A stretch of 64,000 nucleotides of DNA from Dietzia lutea (GTDB lineage Bacteria; Actinomycetota; Actinomycetes; Mycobacteriales; Mycobacteriaceae). The stretch covers positions 3,341,001 through 3,405,000 of the forward strand of contig NZ_CP015449.1 in the NCBI RefSeq assembly GCF_003096075.1, in the 5' to 3' direction. Shown one piece after another: positions 1 to 7,818 of the stretch (position 1 is its first letter; the number at the start of each line of letters is the position of its first letter). The notes beneath the pieces are model-generated. The model worked only from the letters and a program-made list of their open reading frames with translations. It did not search any database and was not told where the DNA came from. The translations under genes and the position numbers were made by a program.

Positions 1-424
1 CAAGAACATCGCCGCGGACGGTGGCCATCTGCCGGGCGAGCAGTTCGGCGACGCGTTGTTCCATCAGGCCGGCGGCCATCGCCTCCAGGATCGCCGGGTA
101 GCGGGTGTGCAGCTCCCACGAGAAGGACAGCATCTTCTCCGCGCGCCTAGCGGAGATGGACATCGCTGCCACCACATACCCGGCCGCGGCGACAAGGCCA
201 TCAACAACAGCGTGGCCGGGGCGGGCCTCGTGGCTGCCGTCGATACCGTGCCCGTACTCGCGCCAGCATTCCTGCAACAGCGCGTAGCAGGCGACCAGAC
301 GCTGCGCGGCCGCGCGGTTCTCCGCCGCCCACCCCTTCCGCGCCGCCGCCGTCAACCCCGTCAACGCCGCAGGGCCGGACGAGCCGGCGGGGCCGCCGGT
401 CGTGCGCCCGGTGTCGCCGTCCAT
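1..424 (-). CDS. DUF222 (13E12 repeat) family protein, N-terminal part
   Basis: The gene begins at the ATG at 422-424 (minus) and runs off the left edge, so only about 141 N-terminal residues are visible. The frame is open throughout and has the DUF222 look: a small-residue-rich start, a helix with ISARRAEKML, then TRYPAILEAMAAGLMEQRVAELLARQ, matching the family pattern of a helical region followed by 'L..G.is..rA'. Family members usually carry a C-terminal HNH nuclease domain, which lies outside the window. Members in Mycobacterium tuberculosis (13E12 repeat proteins) are DNA-damage inducible, and LexA-like boxes lie just upstream here. A G-rich ribosome site precedes the ATG. Assignment rests on pattern recognition, not a search. 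Confidence 0.7.
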   Translation of the reverse strand, partial: MDGDTGRTTGGPAGSSGPAALTGLTAAARKGWAAENRAAAQRLVACYALLQECWREYGHGIDGSHEARPGHAVVDGLVAAAGYVVAAMSISARRAEKMLSFSWELHTRYPAILEAMAAGLMEQRVAELLARQMATVRGDVL

Positions 425-469
425 GCCCCACCCCCCGTGGTCGACTGTGCGGCCGCGCCGCAGCCTGTC

Positions 470-505
470 TCGAATACGTGTTCTATTCTACGTCCACGTG
501 TTCGA
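470..505 (-). promoter_or_regulatory. Two LexA (SOS-box)-like sites
   Basis: Positions 470-485 read TCGAAT-ACGT-GTTCTA, matching 10 of the 12 defined bases of the mycobacterial SOS box TCGAAC-N4-GTTCGA. A second site at 490-505 has a perfect right half GTTCGA and a degenerate left half (9 of 12 overall). They straddle the predicted -10 of the DUF222 gene, where a bound repressor would block the polymerase. Confidence 0.6.
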
Positions 506-513
506 CACCACAA
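485..513 (-). promoter_or_regulatory. Promoter of the DUF222 gene
   Basis: On the minus strand, TTGTGG (508-513) and TAGAAT (485-490) are separated by 17 bases, a good SigA-type promoter. It lies about 60 bases upstream of the ATG at 424 and is interleaved with the two LexA-like sites. Confidence 0.55.
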
Positions 514-677
514 GGGCTTCCTGCAAGTCGACCGGCGAGTTCCGCGACGACGCATTCCACCAAACGATCCGCGTCCGCAGCGTGAGACCGCGCGCGGCGC
601 GCCGCAGCCGCCGCCCCGCTCGCGCCCGCAGCATCGGCGTCCGACCTGAAAGCTTCGAGCGCCCAGTAAACGCGGAA

Positions 678-703
678 TCGCGCGCACCCTGAGGTGCGCG
701 CGA
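678..703. terminator. Perfect 11-bp hairpin
   Basis: TCGCGCGCACC (678-688) and its exact complement (693-703) flank a CTGA tetraloop. There is no T-tract, so a terminator role is only possible, as is common in high-GC actinobacteria. It sits downstream of the minus-strand acyl-CoA dehydrogenase. Confidence 0.45.
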
Positions 704-840
704 TGGGTCAAGCGAAACGAAGGGCGCCGGTCACCGACGGCGGCCGTGCCGCCGCGCCGCGTCCGGACAGTCAACGCCCCGCCGACACCGGCCTCGGCAC
801 CGCGCCGACCCCGTGCCCAGCGCCGCGCCAACCTCGGGCA

Positions 841-880
841 GTCAGCCCCGCGCAGCCCCGCGCAGCGCCGCGCAGCCCCC
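841..880. repeat. Four tandem 10-base units
   Basis: Consecutive 10-mers of the form CGCAGCCCCG occupy 841-850, 851-860, 861-870 and 871-880 with one or two changes each. They lie just past the stop codon of the acyl-CoA dehydrogenase. Slippage duplication is the simplest explanation. Confidence 0.6.
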
Positions 881-897
881 CGCCCCCAGCAGGCGGG

Positions 898-2055
898 CTA
901 CAGCGCCCGGCCGATGACCTCCTTCATGATCTCGTTCGTACCGCCGTAGATCCGCATGACGCGGGCGGCGGCGAACTTCTGGGTGATGGGGTACTCCATC
1001 ATGTAGCCGTAGCCGCCGAACAGCTGGAGGCAGCGGTCCACGACGTCGTCGAGCATGTCGGTGGCCTGCATCTTGGCCATGGAGGCGGTCACGGCGTCGA
1101 GCTCACCGGCGATCTCGCGCTGGATGCAGTAGTCGACGAACGTGCGGGTGGCCATGACCTGGGTCTTGCAGTGCGCCAGCTCGAAGCGGGTGTTCTGGAA
1201 GTCCAGCACCGGCTGGCCGAACGCCTGCCGCTCCTTGGTGTACGCGATGGTCTCCACGACGGCGGCCTCGGCCATCGCCAGGGCGTCCACGGCGATGGCC
1301 AGGCGCTCGCGCGGGAGCTGGTTCATGAGCTGGTAGAAGCCCTGGCCCTCCTCTCCGCCGAGGAGGTTGGCGGCGGGAACGCGCATGTCGTTGAAGAACA
1401 GTTCGGCGGTGTCGGCGCCGTGGCGACCCATCTTCTCCAGGACGCGACCCCGCTCGAAGCCCGGGGTGTCGGCCTCCACGGCGAACAGGGCCATGCCCTT
1501 GTGCCCGGCGTCGAGGTCGGTTTTGGCCGCCACCACGACGAAGTCGGCGGAGCCACCGTTGGAGATGAAGGTCTTGGAGCCGTTGATGACGTAGTGGTCG
1601 CCGTCGCGCCGGGCGGTGGTGCGGACGCCCTTGAGGTCGGAGCCGGCGCCGGGCTCGGTCATGGCGATCGCGGAGATCCACTCGCCCGAGCACATCTTGG
1701 GCAACCAGGCGCGCTTCTGCTCCTCGGTGGCGTAGTTGGCGACGTAGTGCGGGGTGATGGTGGAGCCCACTCCCATGCCGAAGGCCGTGTCGCCGGAGTA
1801 GACGAGCTCCTCGGTGACGAGGTACTCCATGCCGGGGTCGCCGCCCTGGCCGCCGTACTCCTCGGGGACGTCCAGGCAGATGAGGCCGGCTTCGCCGGTG
1901 CGCAGCCAGGTCTCGCGGTCGACGTGCTTCTGCGCGGCCCACTTCTCCTGGTTGGGGGTCATCTCCTTGGCGAAGAACGCGCGGGCGTGCTCGCGCAGCA
2001 GCCGGTGGTCGTCGGTCTCCCAGGCGGGGCGGTAGTCGGGGAAGAGCGCGGACAC
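898..2055 (-). CDS. Acyl-CoA dehydrogenase, long-chain/isovaleryl type
   Basis: A FAD flavoprotein of about 385 residues that would oxidise an acyl-CoA to the 2-enoyl-CoA in the cytoplasm and pass electrons to ETF. The canonical layout is complete: helical N-domain (DVPEEYGG), beta-domain FAD motif (AIAMTEPGAGSDL, FISNGG) and a C-domain ending IYGGTNEIMKE. The YGGT variant, with Gly in place of the MCAD catalytic Glu, together with LPRERL places the base on helix G, as in long-chain and isovaleryl-CoA dehydrogenases. I start it at GTG 2055, which has GGAGG at the right distance; an in-frame GTG lies 13 codons upstream (2094). It is divergent from the PIG-L gene. Substrate chain length is unknown. 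Confidence 0.85.
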   Translation of the reverse strand: MSALFPDYRPAWETDDHRLLREHARAFFAKEMTPNQEKWAAQKHVDRETWLRTGEAGLICLDVPEEYGGQGGDPGMEYLVTEELVYSGDTAFGMGVGSTITPHYVANYATEEQKRAWLPKMCSGEWISAIAMTEPGAGSDLKGVRTTARRDGDHYVINGSKTFISNGGSADFVVVAAKTDLDAGHKGMALFAVEADTPGFERGRVLEKMGRHGADTAELFFNDMRVPAANLLGGEEGQGFYQLMNQLPRERLAIAVDALAMAEAAVVETIAYTKERQAFGQPVLDFQNTRFELAHCKTQVMATRTFVDYCIQREIAGELDAVTASMAKMQATDMLDDVVDRCLQLFGGYGYMMEYPITQKFAAARVMRIYGGTNEIMKEVIGRAL

Positions 2056-2158
2056 GGGGGCCTCCGTAAGGGTGACGACGACGAGGTGCGCCACCAGATT
2101 ACGGGGCCCGTTCCCGCGACGGCGGGCGTGCGCGCACCCGGCGGGTCATACTCGTGCC

Positions 2159-2932
2159 ATGAGCGAATCCCCCGACCAGCCGGAGAAGACGGACTCGAGC
2201 GAGGCGACGGGCGCAGGCGGGCCGTCGGCGCTCCCGGAGCCGTTCCCCACCGACTGGACCCGCTGCCTGGTCCTCGTCGCCCACCCCGACGATCCCGAGT
2301 ACGGGATGTCCGCCGCCGTGGCGCGGTGGACGGCCGAGGGACGGAGCGTCGTCTACGTCCTGGCCTCGAGCGGTGAGGCCGGTATCGAGGGCATGTCGCC
2401 GGCGCTCGCCGGCCCGGTCCGCGAAGAGGAGCAGCGGCGGTCCTCGGCGATCGTCGGTGTGGACGAGGTGGAGTTCCTGGGCTTCCCGGACAGTCGCATC
2501 GTGAACAACGCGGCGCTGCGCGACGCGGTGGCCGACGCGATCCGGCGGCATCGCCCGGATGTCGTGGTCTCGCTGTACTCCGGTCCCGAGTGGGCCCCCG
2601 GCGCGCCCAATCAGAGCGACCACATGGAGTTCGGCGCGGCCGTGGGGGCCGCGTACGACGATCTCGTGGCCGCGGTCGGCGTGGACGCGGCGGAGGGGCG
2701 GCCGCAGATGTGGTTCGAGTCGGCCACCGAGCCCACGCACTTCGTGGAGGTGACGGGGTTCGTCGAGCCGGCCGTGGACGCGCTCGCCCAGCACTCCGAG
2801 TACCTGTCGGTCCTCGACCCGGCCACGCCCGTGCGGGAGCAGGCCCGTCAGCAGGTCGAGGCGGTGTGCGCGCCGATCGAGGGCGTCGCCGGCGGGAACC
2901 CGGTGGTGGGTTTCCGCCGGATGCGTCCCTGA
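2159..2932 (+). CDS. PIG-L/LmbE family zinc deacetylase
   Basis: A 257-residue member of the family that removes N-acetyl groups from GlcNAc-type substrates; relatives include MshB and Mca of mycothiol metabolism. Near residue 40 the zinc motif AHPDDPEYG supplies His and two Asp; the third ligand is probably the His in SDHMEFG. Length and fold pattern fit the family, but nothing here proves a mycothiol substrate. CATACT lies six bases before the ATG, so the mRNA may be leaderless. The last codons fall in a 26-base tandem duplication that repeats the stop codon. Confidence 0.8.
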   Translation: MSESPDQPEKTDSSEATGAGGPSALPEPFPTDWTRCLVLVAHPDDPEYGMSAAVARWTAEGRSVVYVLASSGEAGIEGMSPALAGPVREEEQRRSSAIVGVDEVEFLGFPDSRIVNNAALRDAVADAIRRHRPDVVVSLYSGPEWAPGAPNQSDHMEFGAAVGAAYDDLVAAVGVDAAEGRPQMWFESATEPTHFVEVTGFVEPAVDALAQHSEYLSVLDPATPVREQARQQVEAVCAPIEGVAGGNPVVGFRRMRP

Positions 2933-2974
2933 CGCGCGGTACTCGGGTGCGTCCCTGACGCGCGGCACTCAGGC
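2923..2974. repeat. 26-base tandem duplication over the PIG-L stop codon
   Basis: The unit starting GCGTCCCTGACGCGCGG at 2923-2948 is repeated at 2949-2974 with a few substitutions. The first copy includes the PIG-L stop; the second carries a spare stop and reaches the end of the convergent gene at 2969. Confidence 0.7.
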
Positions 2975-3709
2975 CGGCGCGCCCGGTTGCCCGAGAGGCG
3001 CGTACGCGGCCTCGGAGGGCCGCAGACGCTCGACGATCTCGTCCGCCCATTCCGCGGTGGGCGAGGTCATGGCGCCGTCGCCCGGGCGGCCGACGTAGGT
3101 GAGCCAGTAGCGCTGGGCGCCCTCCCCGACGACAGCCGAGTACACGAGCGCGCCCTCCGGGCCGATGACGTCCTGCCGGACCGCGGGGAGAACGCGGAAC
3201 GACACGGACCAGCCGTCGCCGACGCGGGTGGAGAGCGGTTCGATCCGTTCCTCGACCGGCTGTCCCGGCACGGGGAGCAGGACAGGGCCCATCCCATTGG
3301 CCAGCGTGAACGCCGCCAACCTGTTATCCGGCTCGCGAGGGTCGAACAGGTCCTCGGTGAGCGCGCCCGCCAGCACGACGCCGTCCGGACGCCCGGCCGC
3401 GGGGGCTCCCGACTCCGGGCTCGGCGCCGGGCTCATCGCGGTGGTGCCGAAGATGAGCTCGCCCGACTCCGCCCGCCACCCCTCGGGGACGCGGAGGACC
3501 AGTCCGGCGAAGGGGTCGACGTGATCGGAGCCGGCCGCCACCTGGACCTTCGGCGACAGCGTGCGCTCGGCCGGCGCGTACGTCGCCGACGAGGCGAGCA
3601 CCGTGGCGACCGCCGCGACCACCGCCAGGACGGCGACGAGCGCCACCACGAGGATGGTCCGGCCACGGCCGGTCGACGGGTTCTGCGATGCGCCGCGGTC
3701 TGAGGTCAT
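2969..3709 (-). CDS. Membrane-anchored protein of unknown function
   Basis: 246 residues: a short basic cytoplasmic N-terminus (to about residue 17), one strong membrane helix rich in Val/Ala/Leu (about 18-40), then an extracytoplasmic domain of about 200 residues without cysteines or a family motif I recognise. The core VLRVPEGWRAESGEL resembles the small actinobacterial 'wall-associated' alpha/beta proteins. TAGGCT lies six bases before the ATG and its TAG is the stop of the upstream AlkB-like gene, so this gene probably has its own leaderless promoter. Function unknown. Confidence 0.7.
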   Translation of the reverse strand: MTSDRGASQNPSTGRGRTILVVALVAVLAVVAAVATVLASSATYAPAERTLSPKVQVAAGSDHVDPFAGLVLRVPEGWRAESGELIFGTTAMSPAPSPESGAPAAGRPDGVVLAGALTEDLFDPREPDNRLAAFTLANGMGPVLLPVPGQPVEERIEPLSTRVGDGWSVSFRVLPAVRQDVIGPEGALVYSAVVGEGAQRYWLTYVGRPGDGAMTSPTAEWADEIVERLRPSEAAYAPLGQPGAPA

Positions 3710-3718
3710 TCGCCCAGC

Positions 3719-4528
3719 CTAGGGCGTCGGGTAAGGCAGGTGGTCGGGTCGTGCCGGCGGCCGGGTCATCCGGGTCATCCGGGTCATCCGGAGCGTGATG
3801 TTGACCCGCCCCGGCTCGGCGCCCAGCACCTCGCGGCACCACGACGGCGCCGTGGAGTCGAAGACCTTGGGCACGCCGTGGAAAGCCATCCGCGACGGCC
3901 CGCCGAACACCACCAGATCGCCCGACTCCAGGCGGACGTCCGTGTACGGCCGGCCGCGGTGCTCGGGGGTGCCGAAGCGGAAGGTGCACGCGTCGCCGAG
4001 ACTGAACGACACGACGGGCGCCAGGCTCGCCTCGTCGCGGTCCTGGTGCAGGCCCATCGTCGCGCCACGCCCGTAGAGGTTCACCAGGGCGGCGTCCGGG
4101 GTGTAGGCGGGGCCCGGGCCTGGTTCACGGGCGCCGGGCCCGGCAGGCTGGGGTTCGGCAGGGAGGGGCTCGTGATCGCGGCCGTCGAGGACCGCAGCGC
4201 GCGGATCGATCGCCGCGGCCGCGGTCAGCGCAGTTCGCGCGGCCCGCACGAGCCACTCCGGGATGGGCGGGGTGTCCTCGTCGTCGTCGTATCTATACGG
4301 GATCCAGTGTCGGCCGAGGCTGAACGTCCGCACCGACATCCGCCCGCCGCCGGGCAGGACGATCGATCGGGGCGCCGCCACGGCCGCCCAGTCCGCGCAC
4401 GCCCGGAGGAGGTACTCCTGCTGTTCGCGGCTCATCCAGTCCGGCACGTGCACCGCGCCCGGGCCCAGGCTCGACGGTGCGCGGTCGACGCCGAACAGTG
4501 GCTCAGTCATGGAAGAGAGGCCAGTCAT
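3719..4528 (-). CDS. AlkB-like 2-oxoglutarate/Fe(II) dioxygenase
   Basis: Predicted oxidative DNA/RNA dealkylation enzyme. Visible: the metal motif H-x-D in GLHQDRDE, a following jelly-roll strand SLGDACTFRFG, the second iron His in RMAFHGV and the 2-oxoglutarate-binding arginines in RVNITLR. At 269 residues it is longer than E. coli AlkB (216) owing to a Pro/Gly-rich insert (about residues 117-142) and a C-terminal tail containing three Met-Thr-Arg repeats encoded by a 9-base tandem repeat. It starts 15 bases after the MFS gene ends, and a second in-frame ATG lies six codons in. Its TAG stop overlaps the -10 of the next gene. Confidence 0.8.
   Translation of the reverse strand: MTGLSSMTEPLFGVDRAPSSLGPGAVHVPDWMSREQQEYLLRACADWAAVAAPRSIVLPGGGRMSVRTFSLGRHWIPYRYDDDEDTPPIPEWLVRAARTALTAAAAIDPRAAVLDGRDHEPLPAEPQPAGPGAREPGPGPAYTPDAALVNLYGRGATMGLHQDRDEASLAPVVSFSLGDACTFRFGTPEHRGRPYTDVRLESGDLVVFGGPSRMAFHGVPKVFDSTAPSWCREVLGAEPGRVNITLRMTRMTRMTRPPARPDHLPYPTP
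3761..3787. repeat. 9-base tandem repeat, three copies, in the AlkB-like gene
   Basis: CCGGGTCAT is repeated exactly three times (3761-3769, 3770-3778, 3779-3787). In the minus-strand frame each copy adds Met-Thr-Arg to the protein tail, so copy-number change keeps the frame. Confidence 0.85.
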
Positions 4529-4543
4529 GGCAGAACAGCTCGG

Positions 4544-6076
4544 TCACGTGGTCGCGTTCTCCTCCCCCGGTTGCTGCGCGGTGATCGGCGCGGCGATGTC
4601 CTCGAGGGACTTCCCCTCCGCGTCGACGCCGAGGAAGATCTCGGCGATGCCGCCGACCGCCATGATCCCCGCCGCGAGCAGGAAGCCCAGGCCGACCAGC
4701 CCGCGGTCGCCGCTCTCGATGAAGTTACCGAACAGCAGCGGGCCGATGATGCCGCCGACGCCCGTGCCGATCGCGTAGAAGAAGGCGATCGCCAGCGCGC
4801 GGGTCTCCATGGGGAAGATCTCGCTGACGGTGAGGTAGGCGGCCGACGCACCCGCCGTGGCGATGAAGAACGTCAGCGACAGCAGCACGACGAAGCCCCA
4901 CAGGCCGCCCGTCTCATTGAGGAAGACGAAGTACAGCGGAACCGTCACCAGCGCCGACCCGAGGTATGTGCTGGCGATCATCTTCTTGCGGCCGACCTTG
5001 TCGAACAGCGGACCCAGGATGAGCGCGCCGAGGAAGTTGACGATCGCGAACAGGGCCATCAGCAGCGGCGCCGAGCCCGCGTCGATGCCGTAGTAGTTCT
5101 GGTACAGCGTGCCGAGGTTGAAGGTGATGCCGTTGTAGAGGAACGCCTGACCGATGAACAGTGCCAGGCACAGGATCGCCCGCCTGGGGTACTTACCGAA
5201 AGCGGTCTTCGCGATCTCGCTGAACGGGATCGAGGCCCGCTGGTGGATGGTGATCCGCTCGTCACGGCCGACCTTCTCCAGCGGCTCGTCCGTCTCCTTC
5301 CGGATCTGCTTCTCGATCCTCTCGACGATCTCCTCGGCCTCGTCCTCGCGACCGTGGATGAACAGCCACCTCGGACTCTCCGGGACGTGCCGGCGGACGA
5401 AGATGATCACCACGCCCAGCAGCGCGCCCACGCCGAGCGCGAACCGCCAGCCCAGGTTCTCGGCGAACATCGCCGTGTTGAGGAAGAACAGCGAGTAGAA
5501 CGACCCGAACGTCGCGCCCAGCCAGTAGGTGCCGTTGATGAGGATGTCCACGCGGCCGCGGTAGTGGGCGGGGATCAGCTCGTCGACCGCGGAGTTGATC
5601 GCCGCGTACTCACCGCCGATGCCGGCGCCCGTGAAGAATCTGCAGACGAAGAACATCCACGGCTCCACCGCGAAGGCCGTGGCGAACGTGGCGACGCAGT
5701 ACACCACCAGCGTGAGCATGAAGAGCTTCTTGCGGCCCCACTTGTCGGTGAGCCGGCCGAAGAACAGCGCACCCAGGCAGGCGCCGAGGATGTAGATCGA
5801 CGCCGCGAGACCGATCTGGCCCTCCGTGATCGGCAGCCCGCTGCCCGGCTCCACCAGGCGCGCGGCCAGTGAGCCGATGAGGGTGACCTCGAGGCCGTCG
5901 AGGATCCACACGGTCCCGAGGCCGACGATGATCTTCCAGTGGATCCCCGCCCACGGCAGGCGATCCATCCGGGCGGGCACGGCCGTCTTGATGGTCCCGA
6001 GCCGCCGCTTACGCCTGCGTGTGCCCGACCCTGACCCGGTGTCGGGGGACGCCTCACCCCGGGATCGTCGCTCCAT
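4544..6076 (-). CDS. MFS transporter, sugar-porter-like
   Basis: A 510-residue, 12-helix major facilitator transporter with a long basic N-terminal tail (about 40 residues). Family signatures: the loop 2-3 motif DKWGRKK, the sugar-porter mark PESPRWL after helix 6, a repeated DKVGRKK in the second half and a charged central loop (about residues 235-285). These point to the sugar/metabolite porter group; the substrate cannot be read from sequence. ATG 6076 is preceded directly by an in-frame GTG (6079). The AlkB-like gene follows after 15 bases and may be cotranscribed. Confidence 0.8.
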   Translation of the reverse strand: MERRSRGEASPDTGSGSGTRRRKRRLGTIKTAVPARMDRLPWAGIHWKIIVGLGTVWILDGLEVTLIGSLAARLVEPGSGLPITEGQIGLAASIYILGACLGALFFGRLTDKWGRKKLFMLTLVVYCVATFATAFAVEPWMFFVCRFFTGAGIGGEYAAINSAVDELIPAHYRGRVDILINGTYWLGATFGSFYSLFFLNTAMFAENLGWRFALGVGALLGVVIIFVRRHVPESPRWLFIHGREDEAEEIVERIEKQIRKETDEPLEKVGRDERITIHQRASIPFSEIAKTAFGKYPRRAILCLALFIGQAFLYNGITFNLGTLYQNYYGIDAGSAPLLMALFAIVNFLGALILGPLFDKVGRKKMIASTYLGSALVTVPLYFVFLNETGGLWGFVVLLSLTFFIATAGASAAYLTVSEIFPMETRALAIAFFYAIGTGVGGIIGPLLFGNFIESGDRGLVGLGFLLAAGIMAVGGIAEIFLGVDAEGKSLEDIAAPITAQQPGEENATT

Positions 6077-6134
6077 CACTCGGTTTTATCGCCCTGTGAC
6101 GGGTGTCGCATCCGATCCGGGTACCGTCGCCCGC

Positions 6135-6719
6135 GTGAGTTCTCCCCCCTCGTCGCCCCGTCTCGCCGACGTCGCGGACGTGGGCCCGGCGGCCGACACC
6201 CTCGCCTCCGCGTTCGCCGACTACCCGTGGACGCGATACGTCATCCCAGCAGAGGGTTACCAGGACAGATTGCGCGCGCTCCAGAAGCTGTACCTGCACC
6301 ACGCGGTTCGGCACGGCCTCGTCGCGGTGCGCGACGACCCCGCGCAGGGGGGAGCCGTCGACGGCGTGATCGCGGTCCTGCCGCCTCGGACCCCCGGCCC
6401 CGCACCCGAGGCCGTGGCGCGGATCGTCGCCCTGCACGGCGACCGCATCGATCGACTCACGAGCGGCGGCGATCCCGAGGCGGACTGGAGACTCGAGACG
6501 CTCGGCGTGCTCCCGACCGCCCGGGGACGCGGGCTCGGCAGTGCCCTGACGCGGTTCGCGATCGTCGAGGCCGTCCGCCGGGGCGCGCGCTCGATGGCAC
6601 TGGAGACCTCCGACCCCCTCAACGTGCGGCTCTACGAGCGGCTCGGCTTCACCATCACAGCCCGGTCGAAGGCACCGGGAGCGCCGCCGGTGTGGAGGAT
6701 GCGGACCGACCTCGCCTGA
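6135..6719 (+). CDS. GNAT family N-acetyltransferase
   Basis: About 194 residues. The acetyl-CoA pyrophosphate-binding segment LGVLPTARGRGLGSAL (Q/R-x-x-G-x-G/A pattern) and the C-terminal LYERLGFTI are diagnostic of GNAT enzymes. The substrate is unknown; the N-terminal half (DYPWTRYVIP) resembles uncharacterised actinobacterial GNATs. I start it at GTG 6135 because TACCGT lies seven bases upstream, suggesting a leaderless message; an earlier in-frame GTG (6097) is the alternative. It is divergent from the MFS gene. Confidence 0.75.
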   Translation: MSSPPSSPRLADVADVGPAADTLASAFADYPWTRYVIPAEGYQDRLRALQKLYLHHAVRHGLVAVRDDPAQGGAVDGVIAVLPPRTPGPAPEAVARIVALHGDRIDRLTSGGDPEADWRLETLGVLPTARGRGLGSALTRFAIVEAVRRGARSMALETSDPLNVRLYERLGFTITARSKAPGAPPVWRMRTDLA

Positions 6720-6746
6720 GTCGTGCCAGGCCCGGCGTCAGGCGCG

Positions 6747-7625
6747 CTACGGCCGCAGCACCGCCCAGGCCTGCTCGGCCAGTTCCGGGGTCGCCGCCGC
6801 CACCACGGTCCCGCCCTCGAGCGGCTGCCGACCGTCCGGGCCGGTGATCACGCCGCCCGCGGCCTCGATGATCGGTATCAGCGCCACGATGTCGTAGGAC
6901 TTCAGGTCGGCCTCCACGACCAGATCGACGCGCCCCGCGGCGAGCATGCAGTAGGCGTAGCAGTCCCCGCCGAAGCGCTGGAGGCGGACCCGGCGGCCGA
7001 GGTCGTCGTAGCGATCGCGCACTTCGCCGTCGTCCCCGAACATCGACGGGTGCGTGGTGTACATGATCGCCTCGGACAGCTCCGTGCAGCCCGATACACG
7101 CAGGTCGATGGCCTCCGGACCGTCGGCGCGGCGCCGCACGGTGGCGCGCCCGTGCAGAGCGGAGAACGTCTCGCCCAACACCGGCTGGTCCATCCACCCC
7201 GCGACGGCGCGACCGTCCTCCACCACGCCGACCAGGGTCCCCCATCCCGCCATCCCGGTGAGGAACGCCTTGGTCCCGTCGATGGGATCCAGATACCACG
7301 TGCGGGCAGCGTCGGCGGGACCGGTGACGCCGTTCTCCTCCCCCACCACCCGGTCGCCCGGGGACATCGACGAGATCCCCGCGCGCAGGAGCTCCTCGAT
7401 CGCGCGGTCGGCCTCGGTGACGGGGTCGTATCGGTGCCCGTTGCCGCGGACGGCCGCACCGTTCGAGTCCACGGCGCCCCTGTCCGCGGCGCCCTTGTCC
7501 GTGGCGGCCAGCGCCGCGAGGTCGCCGTAGAAGTGTCGGCGGGCGATGCGGCCGCTCGCGGCGAGGAGCTCGTCGAGGTGCTCCGTCAGGTCGGGATCCA
7601 GGGGGCGGGTGGGCCGTCGCGTCAT
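6747..7625 (-). CDS. hisN: Inositol-monophosphatase-family phosphatase, histidinol-phosphatase-like
   Basis: A Mg-dependent phosphatase of about 292 residues. Signatures: EENG (metal Glu), WYLDPIDGTKAF (metal Asp residues) and the C-terminal LKSYDIVALIPIIEAAGG. In mycolic actinobacteria the histidinol-phosphate phosphatase of histidine synthesis belongs to this family, and GGDCYAYCMLAAGRVDLVVE matches that subgroup better than SuhB/CysQ, so I favour HisN. An inositol-1-phosphatase remains possible, and the rest of the his pathway is not here. The start at ATG 7625 has GGGGAC upstream; about 45 residues near 60-75 are a variable linker. Confidence 0.75.
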   Translation of the reverse strand: MTRRPTRPLDPDLTEHLDELLAASGRIARRHFYGDLAALAATDKGAADRGAVDSNGAAVRGNGHRYDPVTEADRAIEELLRAGISSMSPGDRVVGEENGVTGPADAARTWYLDPIDGTKAFLTGMAGWGTLVGVVEDGRAVAGWMDQPVLGETFSALHGRATVRRRADGPEAIDLRVSGCTELSEAIMYTTHPSMFGDDGEVRDRYDDLGRRVRLQRFGGDCYAYCMLAAGRVDLVVEADLKSYDIVALIPIIEAAGGVITGPDGRQPLEGGTVVAAATPELAEQAWAVLRP

Positions 7626-7744
7626 GTCCCCATGGTGCACGACCACACCGCGCCGCCACAGCCGATCCCGGGGCCGGATATCCAGAGTCCGCCCTCTACA
7701 GTTGCTCATCCGGATAGCGTGGGCGCACTCGTACCGCGCCGATC

Positions 7745-7800
7745 CGACAGCACCCACCCGACAGCACCCACCCGACAGCGCCGACCCGACAGCGCCGACC
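7745..7800. repeat. 14-base tandem repeat, four copies
   Basis: Units of CGACAGCACCCACC (7745-7758, 7759-7772) and CGACAGCGCCGACC (7773-7786, 7787-7800) fill the leader of the OpuC operon, ending 18 bases before its first ATG. Confidence 0.8.
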
Positions 7801-7818
7801 CGACGGAGCCGAGATGCG

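Larger units (their letters stand above)
425..897. other. Intergenic region of about 470 bases
   Basis: No credible coding frame is seen. Besides the DUF222 promoter and LexA-like sites at the left, it holds a perfect hairpin (678-703) and four 10-base tandem units (841-880). The remainder is GC-rich low-complexity sequence. Confidence 0.6.

Noticed and set aside
694-2376. A 560-codon open frame opposite the first acyl-CoA dehydrogenase
   Set aside because: It mirrors a well-supported gene on the other strand, is rich in Gly/His/Val from complementary codons, crosses gene boundaries and has no domain pattern.
7626-7744. A promoter (TTGCTC...TAGCGT) for the OpuC operon
   Set aside because: Weak hexamers with poor spacing; not distinguishable from background in this leader.
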